Positions 1 through 6,671 are shown, counted from the stretch's first letter. The stretch is DNA of 44,863 bases from Microcaldota archaeon (GCA_016188965.1 JACPGT010000009.1:1-44863); one strand, 5' to 3'. A program made the numbers and translations. Notes: generated by a model from the letters alone, not told the origin.

Positions 1-79
1 ACGGCCAAAATTGGAAGGCATTGGCGTATCACGTTAGCCTGCTGGACCCCGGCAGGCGCCAAACGAAATAGCCCAAATC

Positions 80-478
80 GTGAATCACATCGAAACGCAT
101 TACGACGAACAAGACCAACGATGGGACATCGACTCAGCTGTCTGGCACAAGATCTTCCACAAGCTTGCCAGCGGAAGCACCCGATATGAAACCCCAGAAA
201 CGCTGGACGACGCCACCGTAGCCATACAACGCGCCTTGGCATTCCGGGGTCCCTGCGTGCTGGAATTAATCCCGCCCGTTCTGCATGCGTTTCGGCAAAG
301 CACGTCGTACAGCGACAAAAGGCAAGTCAACCGGAAAATCGCGCTGAAAATCACGGCCATAGCCTCACGCCTCCAACGCCACCCCAAAGCGGACGAACCG
401 ACAAAGAAAGCGGCGCAAAAACTACGCGCCCACGTCCTTACCGAAATCAAGAAAGGATACCGCGAATTCGGCGGATGA
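80..478 (+). CDS. hypothetical protein, 132 aa
   Basis: Unrecognised soluble protein. The frame is open from base 38, but the first usable start is GTG at 80, so the start is uncertain. The N-terminal half is acidic and the C-terminal half (residues about 80-130) is rich in Lys/Arg and looks helical, which could suit nucleic-acid or protein binding (inference). I see no signal peptide, membrane segment or known catalytic motif. It lies upstream of the tRNA-Ser region on the same strand with no close operon partner. Coding potential is supported by an uninterrupted frame with normal composition, not by homology that I can name. Confidence 0.55.
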   Translation: MNHIETHYDEQDQRWDIDSAVWHKIFHKLASGSTRYETPETLDDATVAIQRALAFRGPCVLELIPPVLHAFRQSTSYSDKRQVNRKIALKITAIASRLQRHPKADEPTKKAAQKLRAHVLTEIKKGYREFGG

Positions 479-550
479 CGCTCAACCGCCAATGAAGCAC
501 CCCCCCCTCCCGACGCTTTTAACCACCAAAGGTCAAGTTTTTTCATCATT

Positions 551-620
551 GCCGAGGTGGCAGAGTGAGTTCTTGCGGCAAACCCCGAGGGACGCGTCCC
601 CCTGGAAATTGCTCTTCCTC
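551..620 (+). pseudogene. decayed tRNA-Ser 5' fragment
   Basis: Begins with GCCGAGGTGGCAGAGTG, which matches the acceptor and D-arm start of the intact tRNA-Ser 120 bases downstream with one change in the acceptor stem. The anticodon stem-loop (CTGGTCTTGAA in the intact gene) is missing and no T-arm follows. Part of what follows resembles the downstream intron (CCCCGAGGG, CCTCGCCCC). The simplest reading is a decayed tandem copy. A role as a separate tRNA half is not supported, because no anticodon arm is present. Confidence 0.6.
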
Positions 621-635
621 GCCCCCTCCCGACGC

Positions 636-641
636 TTTTAA
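636..641 (+). promoter_or_regulatory. TATA-like box of tRNA-Ser
   Basis: TTTTAA within GACGCTTTTAACCACC lies 30-35 bases upstream of tRNA position 1. This fits an archaeal TATA box with a few bases of 5' leader removed by RNase P. The same element occurs before the decayed copy. Confidence 0.5.
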
Positions 642-670
642 CCACCAACCGCCAAAAGTTTTCCATCACT

Positions 671-871
671 GCCGGGGTGGCAGAGTGGTTATTGCGCTGG
701 TCTTGAAGGTCGCCCCGGGGAAACCAAGGTTTCCCCTGGCGCGCCCTGCGCCTCGCCCCTTCCTTGCGAACGAGCGAAAAACAAAACGCAGGCGCACGAA
801 AACCCAAAAAAAAGACGACTAAGCCAACCAGTGCCCTCACGGGCTCAGGAGTTCGAATCTCCTCCCCGGCG
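671..871 (+). tRNA. trnS: tRNA-Ser(UGA) with a 118-nt intron at position 37/38
   Basis: The 7-bp acceptor stem pairs GCCGGGG (671-677) with CCCCGGC (864-870); the discriminator is G871 and CCA is not encoded. The anticodon stem CTGGT (697-701) pairs with ACCAG (827-831), and the loop CTTGAA carries anticodon TGA at 704-706. The long variable arm GCCC-TCAC-GGGC is typical of Ser. The T-arm is AGGAG-TTCGAAT-CTCCT (847-863). The intron is 708-825. A textbook bulge-helix-bulge can be drawn: CTTG (702-705) pairs with TAAG (820-823), bulge A706-A707-G708, helix GTCG (709-712) with CGAC (816-819), bulge C824-C825-A826. Cuts at 707/708 and 825/826 restore the exons. The intron is longer than most archaeal tRNA introns. 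The matching splicing endonuclease is encoded at 30918-32090. Confidence 0.93.
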
Positions 872-880
872 TTTTTTCTT
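872..880 (+). terminator. oligo-T terminator after tRNA-Ser
   Basis: A run of six T followed by CTT lies directly after the tRNA discriminator base. This suits archaeal intrinsic termination, which relies on oligo-T. Confidence 0.5.
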
Positions 881-891
881 CCAAAGGCAAA

Positions 892-1015
892 TCAGTGGTT
901 CTTGAACAGCATGGTCACTTCAATATCATTGGCGGGACACGTTCCTGAACCGCCGTGGGCGTCCTTGAAGCCGTCAAACTGGCCGTTCACCCTGACGCAG
1001 ATTGTGTGTTCGTGG
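892..1015 (-). other. out-of-frame C-terminal segment of the collagen-like gene
   Basis: Past the apparent stop of the collagen-like gene, a second minus-strand frame reads [14 protein letters not shown], then DAHGGSGTCPANDIEVTMLFKNH, before TGA at 892-894. This looks like a folded C-terminal domain and not random sequence. It joins the collagen frame exactly if one CA unit is removed from the (CA)3 run that reads TGTGTG at 1013-1019 on the plus strand; the junction then reads [13 protein letters not shown]. The continuation may therefore be the true end of the gene, displaced by a dinucleotide indel. Inference from frame and composition. Confidence 0.55.
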
Positions 1016-1943
1016 CACCCGCCGCACCGGCAGGTCCGGCAGCGCCCGTGGAGCCCGTCGCGCCAACAGAACCGGTTTCACCCGTTTGACCCGTTGCACC
1101 AGCGGCCCCGGTCGAACCCGTGGCACCCGCAGTCCCATTTGCGCCTGCCGCACCGGCATCCCCCGTTAACCCAGTAGCGCCAGCCGCTCCCGTTGAACCC
1201 GTTGCGCCAATCGAACCGTTTTGCCCCGTGGCGCCAGTTGACCCAATTGCCCCCATGGCACCCGCCGTTCCGTTCTGCCCGGCTACTCCGGTTGCACCGG
1301 TTTGTCCAGCCGCGCCTTCAGCCCCGGTCGAACCCGTGGCACCCGCCGTCCCATTTGCGCCTGCCGCGCCAGTGGAGCCGGCGGACCCCGTTTGTCCCGT
1401 GGCTCCGGTGGTGCCATTTTGACCCTCTGCTCCGGTTGAACCAGTTGCACCCATTGCTCCCGTGGTCCCAGCCTGTCCGGTCGCGCCCGCTGCACCCGTA
1501 GAGCCGGCGGATCCGGTTTGTCCGGTCGCGCCGGTGCCTCCGGACGCGCCGGCTTGTCCTGCAACGCCGGTCTGACCGGTGGCTCCGGTTTGCCCAACGG
1601 TCCCGTTTGCGCCGATATCCCCGCCAGAGCCGGTAACTCCGGCAGAGCCTACCTCGCCTTTGGGTCCTTGGATGCCGGTGGGTCCTGCATCGCCCAATGG
1701 ACCCCCCGGGCCCGATTGGGTTATCAGATAAATCGCCAGCAAGGAAAAAAGCAGCGCAGAAACTGAGAGCAGCAGCGTGCCGGTGGCGACGGAAGAGTAG
1801 CCGTCTTTCGTGGTTCGGATGTGCGTCTTGGTCTTTTTCATGATACGCGACCCGATGCGTTTCGTAGCGTTCACGGAAAACCGCGTCAAATTCTTTGCTG
1901 CAAGCACATCCTGAAAGACAATGGCGCTCATATGGGTTCGCAT
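987..1943 (-). CDS. collagen-like Gly-X-Y repeat membrane protein
   Basis: After a short basic N-terminus there is one hydrophobic helix (about residues 52-75), then an almost unbroken Gly-X-Y collagen repeat to the end (about residues 77-310). Thr and Ala dominate the Y position, with blocks such as [10 protein letters not shown] recurring many times. It is probably a type II membrane protein with an extracellular triple-helical stalk; Thr-rich stalks are often glycosylated (family knowledge). Possible starts are ATG 1943, ATG 1931 or ATG 1841. The last gives [11 protein letters not shown] just before the helix. A TATA-like CCTATAAGC at about 1984 favours 1943 or 1931. The reading frame ends at 987, but an apparently genuine C-terminal segment lies in another frame down to 892, so the gene may be frameshifted. 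Confidence 0.8.
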   Translation of the reverse strand: MRTHMSAIVFQDVLAAKNLTRFSVNATKRIGSRIMKKTKTHIRTTKDGYSSVATGTLLLSVSALLFSLLAIYLITQSGPGGPLGDAGPTGIQGPKGEVGSAGVTGSGGDIGANGTVGQTGATGQTGVAGQAGASGGTGATGQTGSAGSTGAAGATGQAGTTGAMGATGSTGAEGQNGTTGATGQTGSAGSTGAAGANGTAGATGSTGAEGAAGQTGATGVAGQNGTAGAMGAIGSTGATGQNGSIGATGSTGAAGATGLTGDAGAAGANGTAGATGSTGAAGATGQTGETGSVGATGSTGAAGPAGAAGATNTQSASG

Positions 1944-2054
1944 GGCCCATTGCGGCGTGCCATTGACTTGCCGTTGATGAGCTTATAGGCTCAACGCCAA
2001 TAGTAGGAGTATGGCCAAGCCGTCGATTGCAGCATCGAAAAAGCCGCTCGCCAA

Positions 2055-2165
2055 ATGTGGATGGAAAGCGGACAGGATTGGAAAAAAGGGCTGAAAGAAC
2101 GCAAGGACGAGTTCCGGCGAAAGGCGAATGAAGCCGCCTTGGTCACGGAACGCAATGCGGCCTAA
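2055..2165 (+). CDS. possible small helical protein, 36 aa or longer
   Basis: The frame reads MWMESGQDWKKGLKER and then DEFRRKANEAALVTERNAA. It stays open upstream without an ATG back to about base 2003 (EYGQAVDCSIEKAARQ). The composition is that of an amphipathic charged helix, better than the other frames. A different frame has an ATG at 2011, placed about 26 bases after the TATA-like TTATAG at 1983-1988, which suits a leaderless start. A single-base indel near 2011 would merge the two into a protein of about 51 residues. Existence and start are uncertain. Confidence 0.3.
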   Translation: MWMESGQDWKKGLKERKDEFRRKANEAALVTERNAA

Positions 2166-2245
2166 GGGCCACGCACTCGCACGCAAAGCGACTGAATTTG
2201 CCCGACGGACGAAGGGCTTGACGCGATTTATTAATCCGCCCGCCG

Positions 2246-2264
2246 ATATATTGTACGTACAATA
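2246..2264 (+). promoter_or_regulatory. TATA box overlapping a 16-bp palindrome before the ABC exporter
   Basis: TATTGTACGTACAATA at 2249-2264 is a perfect inverted repeat, overlapping the TATA-like ATATAT (2246-2251) and lying 18 bases before the start of the exporter ATPase gene. The position and symmetry are those of an operator for a dimeric repressor that would block TBP/TFB binding. No cognate regulator can be named from sequence alone. Confidence 0.65.
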
Positions 2265-2282
2265 GTCGGAAGGGAAGAGCAA

Positions 2283-3122
2283 ATGGCGAAACGAAAGCAG
2301 GAAAAAACCGGACCTGGAAAATCCGATTACGCCATCGAAGTCTCCGGTTTGTCCAAGACATTCGGCACCGGAGAAAAAGCCGTGAAAGCCGTGGACGGCG
2401 TGTCGTTCACCGTGCGAAAAGGAGAGGTTTTCGCGTTCCTGGGACCCAACGGCGCCGGAAAAAGCACCACCATCAAGATGCTCACCACGTTGCTGCAACC
2501 CACGGCCGGGCAGATGCGGGTTGGCGGTTTGGACGCGTTCCTGCAGCAGGATGAGGTGCGCAAGCGCTTCGGCATCGTTTTTCAGGACCCGTCGGTGGAC
2601 GACGAGCTGACGGCGTACGAGAACATGGAATTCCATGGAACGCTATACGGCGTGCAAAGGGCCGATCTGTCCGGACGCATCCAAGAGATGCTGGGTTTCG
2701 TGGGCCTATGGGATCGGCGGGATGATTTGTTGAAAACGTTCTCCGGCGGCATGCGTCGGCGCCTGGAAATCGCCCGAGGCTTGTTGCACCACCCGGAAAT
2801 CCTGTTCCTGGACGAGCCCACTCTGGGACTGGATCCGCAGACGCGCAACCACATCTGGCAGTACATCCAAAAGATGAACCGCGAAGAAGGCACGACCATC
2901 TTCCTCACCACCCATTACATGGAGGAAGCCGAGAAGATGGCGGACCGCATCGCCGTCATCGATTATGGCAAGATCGTGGCCGAAGGCACGCTTTTTGAGT
3001 TGAAGAAAAAGACGAAGTCTAAGTCTTTGGAAGGCGCGTTCATCGCGCTGACGGGGCACGCCATCCGCGCCGAAGGGGCCGAACCCGGACGCGTGATGCG
3101 AATGTGGCACGGGAGACGATAA
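2283..3122 (+). CDS. ABC-2 type exporter, ATP-binding subunit
   Basis: DrrA/CcmA-type ATPase of 279 residues. Walker A GPNGAGKST is at residues 54-62, the Q-loop around VFQDP (99-103), the signature FSGGM at 153-157, Walker B LFLDEPT at 174-180, and the switch His in TTHYMEEAE. The C-terminal part (about residues 230-279) is short and charged. It should power the membrane permease encoded immediately downstream, with which it forms a two-gene operon. The ATG follows an AGGGAAGAG Shine-Dalgarno-like stretch. A perfect palindrome sits on its promoter, so inducible expression is likely (inference). Members of this family export drugs, lipids or polysaccharides; the substrate here cannot be told. 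Confidence 0.92.
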   Translation: MAKRKQEKTGPGKSDYAIEVSGLSKTFGTGEKAVKAVDGVSFTVRKGEVFAFLGPNGAGKSTTIKMLTTLLQPTAGQMRVGGLDAFLQQDEVRKRFGIVFQDPSVDDELTAYENMEFHGTLYGVQRADLSGRIQEMLGFVGLWDRRDDLLKTFSGGMRRRLEIARGLLHHPEILFLDEPTLGLDPQTRNHIWQYIQKMNREEGTTIFLTTHYMEEAEKMADRIAVIDYGKIVAEGTLFELKKKTKSKSLEGAFIALTGHAIRAEGAEPGRVMRMWHGRR

Positions 3123-3124
3123 GC

Positions 3125-3868
3125 ATGAACGCCGTCTACATGCTGTGGCTGCGGCAGATCAAGAAGTACGCCCGCTCCAAATCGCGCATCGTCGGCGCGT
3201 TGGGCCAGCCGTTGTTGTTCATGGTGGCGTTGGGCTTTGGCTTCGGACCCATCTACGCGCAGGCCGGCGGCGGCGATTACATCCAGTTTTTGGCGCCTGG
3301 CATCATCGCTATGAGCATCCTGTTCACGTCGATATTCTCCGGCATCGAAGTCATCTGGGATCGGCAGTTCGGTTTTCTCAAGGAGACGCTGGTTGCGCCT
3401 GTGTCGCGCTACGAGATCATGCTCGGCAGGACGTTGGGCGGCGCCACCGCAGGCCTCCTGCAAGGCATTATCGTCTTTTTCGTGGCGCTGGCCATGGGCC
3501 TCCGCCCGGATTGGGACCTGGTACCGGCGGCCTTGCTGGTTGCGGCGCTCATCGCCGTATTCTTCACGGCGCTGGGTACCGCCATCGCCTCGAAGATGGA
3601 CGACATGCAAGGATTTCAATTGATCATGAACTTCGTCGTCATGCCCATATTCTTCCTCTCCGGCGCGTTGTTTCCACTGGAAGGCCTGCCGTCGGGCATC
3701 CGGGAAGCCACGTCCATCAACCCGTTGTCATACGGCGTGGATGGGCTACGGGCGGCGTTGACCGGAGTGGCACATTTCGGCCTTGCCACCGACTTGACGG
3801 TGCTGCTTGGGTTGACGGCCGCAAGCGTAGCGTTGGGCGCGTATTTGTTCTCGAAAATCCAGGCGTGA
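3125..3868 (+). CDS. ABC-2 type exporter, permease subunit
   Basis: About 247 residues with six predicted membrane segments in the ABC-2 (DrrB-like) arrangement. A basic N-terminus (RQIKKYARSKSR) precedes the first helix, and an ABC-2 motif region ends in LSGALFPLEGLP and INPLSYGVDGLR, both typical of the family. It starts two bases after the ATPase stop; GGGAG at 3111-3115 is a good ribosome-binding site for ATG 3125. An in-frame GTG at 3104 overlapping the ATPase gene is a less likely start. It forms the transmembrane channel of the exporter, probably as a homodimer. Confidence 0.9.
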   Translation: MNAVYMLWLRQIKKYARSKSRIVGALGQPLLFMVALGFGFGPIYAQAGGGDYIQFLAPGIIAMSILFTSIFSGIEVIWDRQFGFLKETLVAPVSRYEIMLGRTLGGATAGLLQGIIVFFVALAMGLRPDWDLVPAALLVAALIAVFFTALGTAIASKMDDMQGFQLIMNFVVMPIFFLSGALFPLEGLPSGIREATSINPLSYGVDGLRAALTGVAHFGLATDLTVLLGLTAASVALGAYLFSKIQA

Positions 3869-3916
3869 AAAAAAAAGAAAAGGAGCCGGAAAAAAGGCCG
3901 ACTTTCAAGAAGCGCA

Positions 3917-4219
3917 TCAAACCCCGTGGCGTCCGTAATGGGTCCGCGTGATGGTTCGGTCGCCGTAGATGTCGAAGAAGGCCAACAGCGCCAGCAGCAC
4001 CACTCCGGCCAATCCGAACAGCACCACGACCAAGACGGTCAGCAGGTTGATGGGCACGTGCAGGCCCAGGATGTGCAGGAGCGCCAAAACCAATACGCCC
4101 AATAGGGAGTTGATCAGGAGGCTGACGAGCAAACCGGCGGACGCGATGGTGCTTCCGCCCAGAGCCATGAGCACCAGGATTGCCAATACGGCTACGACCA
4201 AGAGTCCCGCACTTGCCAT
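3917..4219 (-). CDS. BofA-family integral membrane protein, 100 aa
   Basis: Small, very hydrophobic protein with three or four membrane segments. The C-terminal half reads LLINSLLGVLVLALLHILG and VPINLLTVLVVVLFGLAGV, which matches the signature of the pro-sigmaK processing inhibitor BofA family. In Bacillus, BofA restrains an intramembrane protease; archaeal members have no assigned role and there is no sigmaK here. ATG 4219 is preceded by GAGGTGATC, a good ribosome-binding site, so the longer upstream reading is not needed. It is convergent with the ABC exporter and divergent from the AbrB-ACT gene. A rhomboid protease gene occurs elsewhere in the window, but a link is speculative. Confidence 0.75.
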   Translation of the reverse strand: MASAGLLVVAVLAILVLMALGGSTIASAGLLVSLLINSLLGVLVLALLHILGLHVPINLLTVLVVVLFGLAGVVLLALLAFFDIYGDRTITRTHYGRHGV

Positions 4220-4330
4220 AGGATCACCTCGATTTTCCAGGGAATGATTGTGGAGAAAGAACCAATTAACGCGTGCCGTTTTCGACAATCGTGGAAGTTT
4301 TTGTTGCGCCAAGTGACCCCCTCCGGGGCG

Positions 4331-4338
4331 TTTAAGAT
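4331..4338 (+). promoter_or_regulatory. TATA-like box of the AbrB-ACT gene
   Basis: TTTAAGAT is centred about 27 bases upstream of ATG 4361, giving a leaderless mRNA. This supports ATG 4361 over the earlier in-frame start at 4244. Confidence 0.55.
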
Positions 4339-4360
4339 TACCGGCTGCGTGAACGTTTCC

Positions 4361-4747
4361 ATGTCGAAATTGGAATTGGTCAGGATCGATTCGCGCGGCC
4401 GCATCGTGTTGCCGCAGCACTTTCGCGAACTGTTGGGACTCCACGAGGATGATTCTGCCTACGTCACGCTGGACGAGCAGAACCACCGCATCTGGATCAG
4501 CCCGGCGGCGGAAAAAAACCTCGTGAACGTCGAAATCATGCTCGAAGATGAGCCGGGAAGCCTGGCGCAAGCCGCAACGGTGCTGGCGCGCTTGAAGGTC
4601 GACCTGGTCTCAACGGAATCGCACTCGACCCTGCGGGGCAAGCAAGCCGCTTGGCGCATCATCGCCAAGGATTCCCGCAGCCCAAGCCAGCTGAAGGCGG
4701 AGCTGGAAAAGCACGGCGTGAAGGTCAAGTCGGCCCGCCGCTTCTGA
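4361..4747 (+). CDS. AbrB-type DNA-binding protein fused to an ACT domain
   Basis: Residues about 3-50 (LELVRIDSRGRIVLPQHFRE) form a SpoVT/AbrB swapped-hairpin DNA-binding domain. Residues about 55-128 (VNVEIMLEDEPGSLAQAATV) form an ACT domain, the small-molecule module that commonly binds amino acids. The combination points to a transcription regulator that senses an amino acid. It sits directly upstream of the histidine operon on the same strand with about 110 bases between them, and the his genes appear to have their own TATA box. A role in his regulation is attractive but inferred; control of other amino acid genes is equally possible. The start was chosen from the TATA spacing and domain boundary. 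Confidence 0.85.
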   Translation: MSKLELVRIDSRGRIVLPQHFRELLGLHEDDSAYVTLDEQNHRIWISPAAEKNLVNVEIMLEDEPGSLAQAATVLARLKVDLVSTESHSTLRGKQAAWRIIAKDSRSPSQLKAELEKHGVKVKSARRF

Positions 4748-4766
4748 TACGCGCAAACCGCAAGCC

Positions 4767-4774
4767 ATAAATAG
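4767..4774 (+). promoter_or_regulatory. TATA-like box upstream of the his operon
   Basis: ATAAATAG lies 20 bases after the AbrB-ACT stop. Transcription would start near 4795-4800, leaving a leader of about 55-70 bases before hisG. GAGAGGAT at 4850-4857 is a candidate ribosome-binding site in that leader. Confidence 0.5.
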
Positions 4775-4855
4775 TTCGGCCCCCACAATGGGAAAAAAGT
4801 GGGAAATGGATGCGGCAGCCGCCGGTCCGAAACCAAGTGAGATGGATGAGAGAGG

Positions 4856-5446
4856 ATTTGCTTCACCAAGAGTCGCATCCAGCGTATCGCCTATCCTGGA
4901 AAGGGCCGGCTGTCCGCCGAGTCGGCGGAAATGCTGCGGCAAATCGACGTGCCGCTGGCCGCCGGCCGGCAGCTGTACTGTTCGCGGGGACGTTTTGAGT
5001 CCGTCGCGTTGCGCCCCAAGGACATTCCGCGGCTTGTGGAACAAGGCACGCTTGATTTCGGCATCACCGGCTTGGACTTGGTCCTGGAAAGCGGAGCAGA
5101 CGTGGTCGAATGCGCTCGGCTGCCGTTCGGCTTCTGCAAATTGGTTTTGGCCGCACCGTCCGGCACGAACCTGAACGAATTGTCCGGCGCGCGCATCGCC
5201 ACGTCGTTTCCGAACCTGACCCGCCGGTTCCTCAAGAACGAAGGCATCGACGCCGAAGTCATCGAGCTTTCCGGTTCAGTGGAAGCCGCCGTACGCCTCG
5301 GCGTGGCAGACGCGATCGTGGATTTGGTGCAGACGGGCACCACCTTGCGCCAGAACGGCCTGGAGCCGCAGCGCATACTGCTCTCGTCGTGCGCGGTATT
5401 AATTGGCAACCGCCAGTCGCCGGTTCCGAGTTGGTTGTATGCGTGA
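4856..5446 (+). CDS. hisG: ATP phosphoribosyltransferase, short form, start unresolved
   Basis: Catalyses the first step of histidine synthesis (ATP + PRPP). The frame contains the HisG N-terminus RIQRIAYPGKGRLSAES, then DFGITGLDLVLE, a PRPP-loop-like segment ADAIVDLVQTGTTLRQNG, and ends in LIGNRQSPVPSWLYA. Oddly, there is no ATG, GTG or TTG between the in-frame TGA at 4847-4849 and the conserved N-terminus. The first in-frame ATG (4931) would delete the glycine-rich start of the enzyme. The coordinates given begin at the first near-cognate codon, ATT 4856; AAG at 4868 is better spaced from GAGAGGAT. The protein lacks the regulatory C-terminal domain of long HisG and is some 20 residues short of typical short forms, which in well-studied bacteria work with HisZ. 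No hisZ is seen. The end overlaps hisD. Confidence 0.85.
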   Translation: MCFTKSRIQRIAYPGKGRLSAESAEMLRQIDVPLAAGRQLYCSRGRFESVALRPKDIPRLVEQGTLDFGITGLDLVLESGADVVECARLPFGFCKLVLAAPSGTNLNELSGARIATSFPNLTRRFLKNEGIDAEVIELSGSVEAAVRLGVADAIVDLVQTGTTLRQNGLEPQRILLSSCAVLIGNRQSPVPSWLYA

Positions 5447-6665
5447 AGTGAAAACAACCGAAACGAGCACAGCCAAGGGGGAAATCCGGACGGACGCAAG
5501 CTATCCGGAGGAAATCTGGAAAACGGCGGAGAAAATCATCCAGACGGTGCGGAAAGATGGCGATCAAGCACTGCTTCGCTTTTCCAAAGAATTCGACAAG
5601 CAGGATTTGGCTGCCACCGAATTGGGGATTCCGCTGACGGATTGCCAAAAAGCGTTGCTCGCCATCCCGTCGGAAGTACGTGAAGCACTGGAATTAAGCG
5701 CCGAGCGGATCCGGGAATTCAACGAAAAGATCCGGCCGAAGGATGTTTCCTGGACGGATGCTTTCGCGGAATTTTCCTGGCGGTGGACGCCCGTGGAGTC
5801 GGTGGGCATCTACGTGCCGGGCGGGACGGCGGCATACCCGTCATCGGTGCTGATGGCCGCGATTCCGGCAAAGCAGGCCGGCAGCCGCGTGACCATCTGC
5901 ACGCCCCCTAGGCCCGCGACCGTTACGCTGGCGGCGTGCGCCGTGGCCGACGTGGATGCCGTATTCCAGGTGGGCGGCGCGCAGGCCATTGCGGCCATGA
6001 CATACGGCACCGAAACAATCCAAAAAGTCGACAGGATCATCGGTCCCGGCGGTGTCTTCGTCGATGCCGCTAAGCGGTTGTGCGCTAAAGACGTGGCCAT
6101 CGATTTCCCGGCAGGGCCGACCGAACTGGTCGCCGTGGCAGGCCCGGATGCCGACGCGAGCCAAGTGGCGGCGGATTTGGTAGCGCAGGCCGAGCACGAC
6201 GTGCGGGCCAAAGTCAGGTTGTTGGCCTTGGACGAAAAGACGGCAGAGGCCGTGAAAAAGGCCGTGCAGGAAAAAGTGAAAAAGACGGCACGCGCGGCCA
6301 TCGTGGCGCAAAGCATCCGCAACGCCGTATTCCAAGTCGTCTCTCGAGAGGCCGCGGTCGAAGCGTTGAACAAAGGCGCGTTCGAGCACGTCGCGCTGTA
6401 CGGAAAGGCCGCGGGAATTTCCGGAAGAATACGCAACTGCGGGGCCGTGTACGTGGACACGCCGCCGGCGTTGGGCGATTACGCGTTGGGCTCGAACCAC
6501 GTATTGCCCACCGGAGGATTTGCCAGAAGCGCGGGCATGCTGTCGATTCTTGATTTTCTCAAAGCCGTCGTGACCATCCGGCGCACGCAAAAAGGTCTGG
6601 AAAAAGCGGCGATGGCGATTGCGAAAAGCGAAGGGCTTTTCGCGCACGCGGATTCGCTGGAGTGA
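5439..6665 (+). CDS. hisD: histidinol dehydrogenase
   Basis: NAD-dependent zinc enzyme oxidising histidinol to histidine, the last two steps of the pathway. Diagnostic segments are VPGGTAAYPSSVLM, GPTELVAVAGPDADASQVAA followed by QAEHD (zinc ligands Gln and His), YVDTPPALGDYALGSNHVLP (Asp ligand region) and the C-terminal EGLFAHADSLE (final His ligand). ATG 5439 overlaps the hisG stop by 8 bases and gives a normal-length protein of 408 residues. An earlier in-frame start at 5403 would lie inside the hisG coding end and is unlikely. Second gene of the his operon. Confidence 0.95.
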   Translation: MREVKTTETSTAKGEIRTDASYPEEIWKTAEKIIQTVRKDGDQALLRFSKEFDKQDLAATELGIPLTDCQKALLAIPSEVREALELSAERIREFNEKIRPKDVSWTDAFAEFSWRWTPVESVGIYVPGGTAAYPSSVLMAAIPAKQAGSRVTICTPPRPATVTLAACAVADVDAVFQVGGAQAIAAMTYGTETIQKVDRIIGPGGVFVDAAKRLCAKDVAIDFPAGPTELVAVAGPDADASQVAADLVAQAEHDVRAKVRLLALDEKTAEAVKKAVQEKVKKTARAAIVAQSIRNAVFQVVSREAAVEALNKGAFEHVALYGKAAGISGRIRNCGAVYVDTPPALGDYALGSNHVLPTGGFARSAGMLSILDFLKAVVTIRRTQKGLEKAAMAIAKSEGLFAHADSLE

Positions 6666-6671
6666 AGGAAG

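Larger units (their letters stand above)
502..693 (+). repeat. tandem partial duplication of the tRNA-Ser promoter and 5' exon
   Basis: Two copies lie 120 bases apart, at about 502-573 and 622-693. Each holds a C-rich run, a TATA-like TTTTAACCACC element, a CATCA(C/T) step and the start of a tRNA-Ser (GCCG(A/G)GGTGGCAGAGTG). Weaker similarity continues into the intron: CCTGG...CCTCGCCCC occurs in both. The downstream copy belongs to the intact tRNA-Ser; the upstream copy is degenerate. This is seen directly in the sequence. Confidence 0.75.

Noticed and set aside
551-620. The upstream tRNA-Ser copy as a genuine split-tRNA half
   Set aside because: It lacks the anticodon arm and any complementary trailer to pair with a 3' half.
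100-840. 246-residue minus-strand frame over the tRNA-Ser region
   Set aside because: It crosses the tRNA, its decayed copy and a plausible plus-strand gene, and reads as Arg/Ser-rich noise.
1120-1422. Proline/alanine-rich plus-strand frame
   Set aside because: It is the exact antisense of the collagen-like Gly-X-Y repeat and has no other support.
4220-4570. N-terminal extension of the BofA-family frame
   Set aside because: The extension is antisense to the AbrB-ACT gene; ATG 4219 has a good ribosome-binding site.
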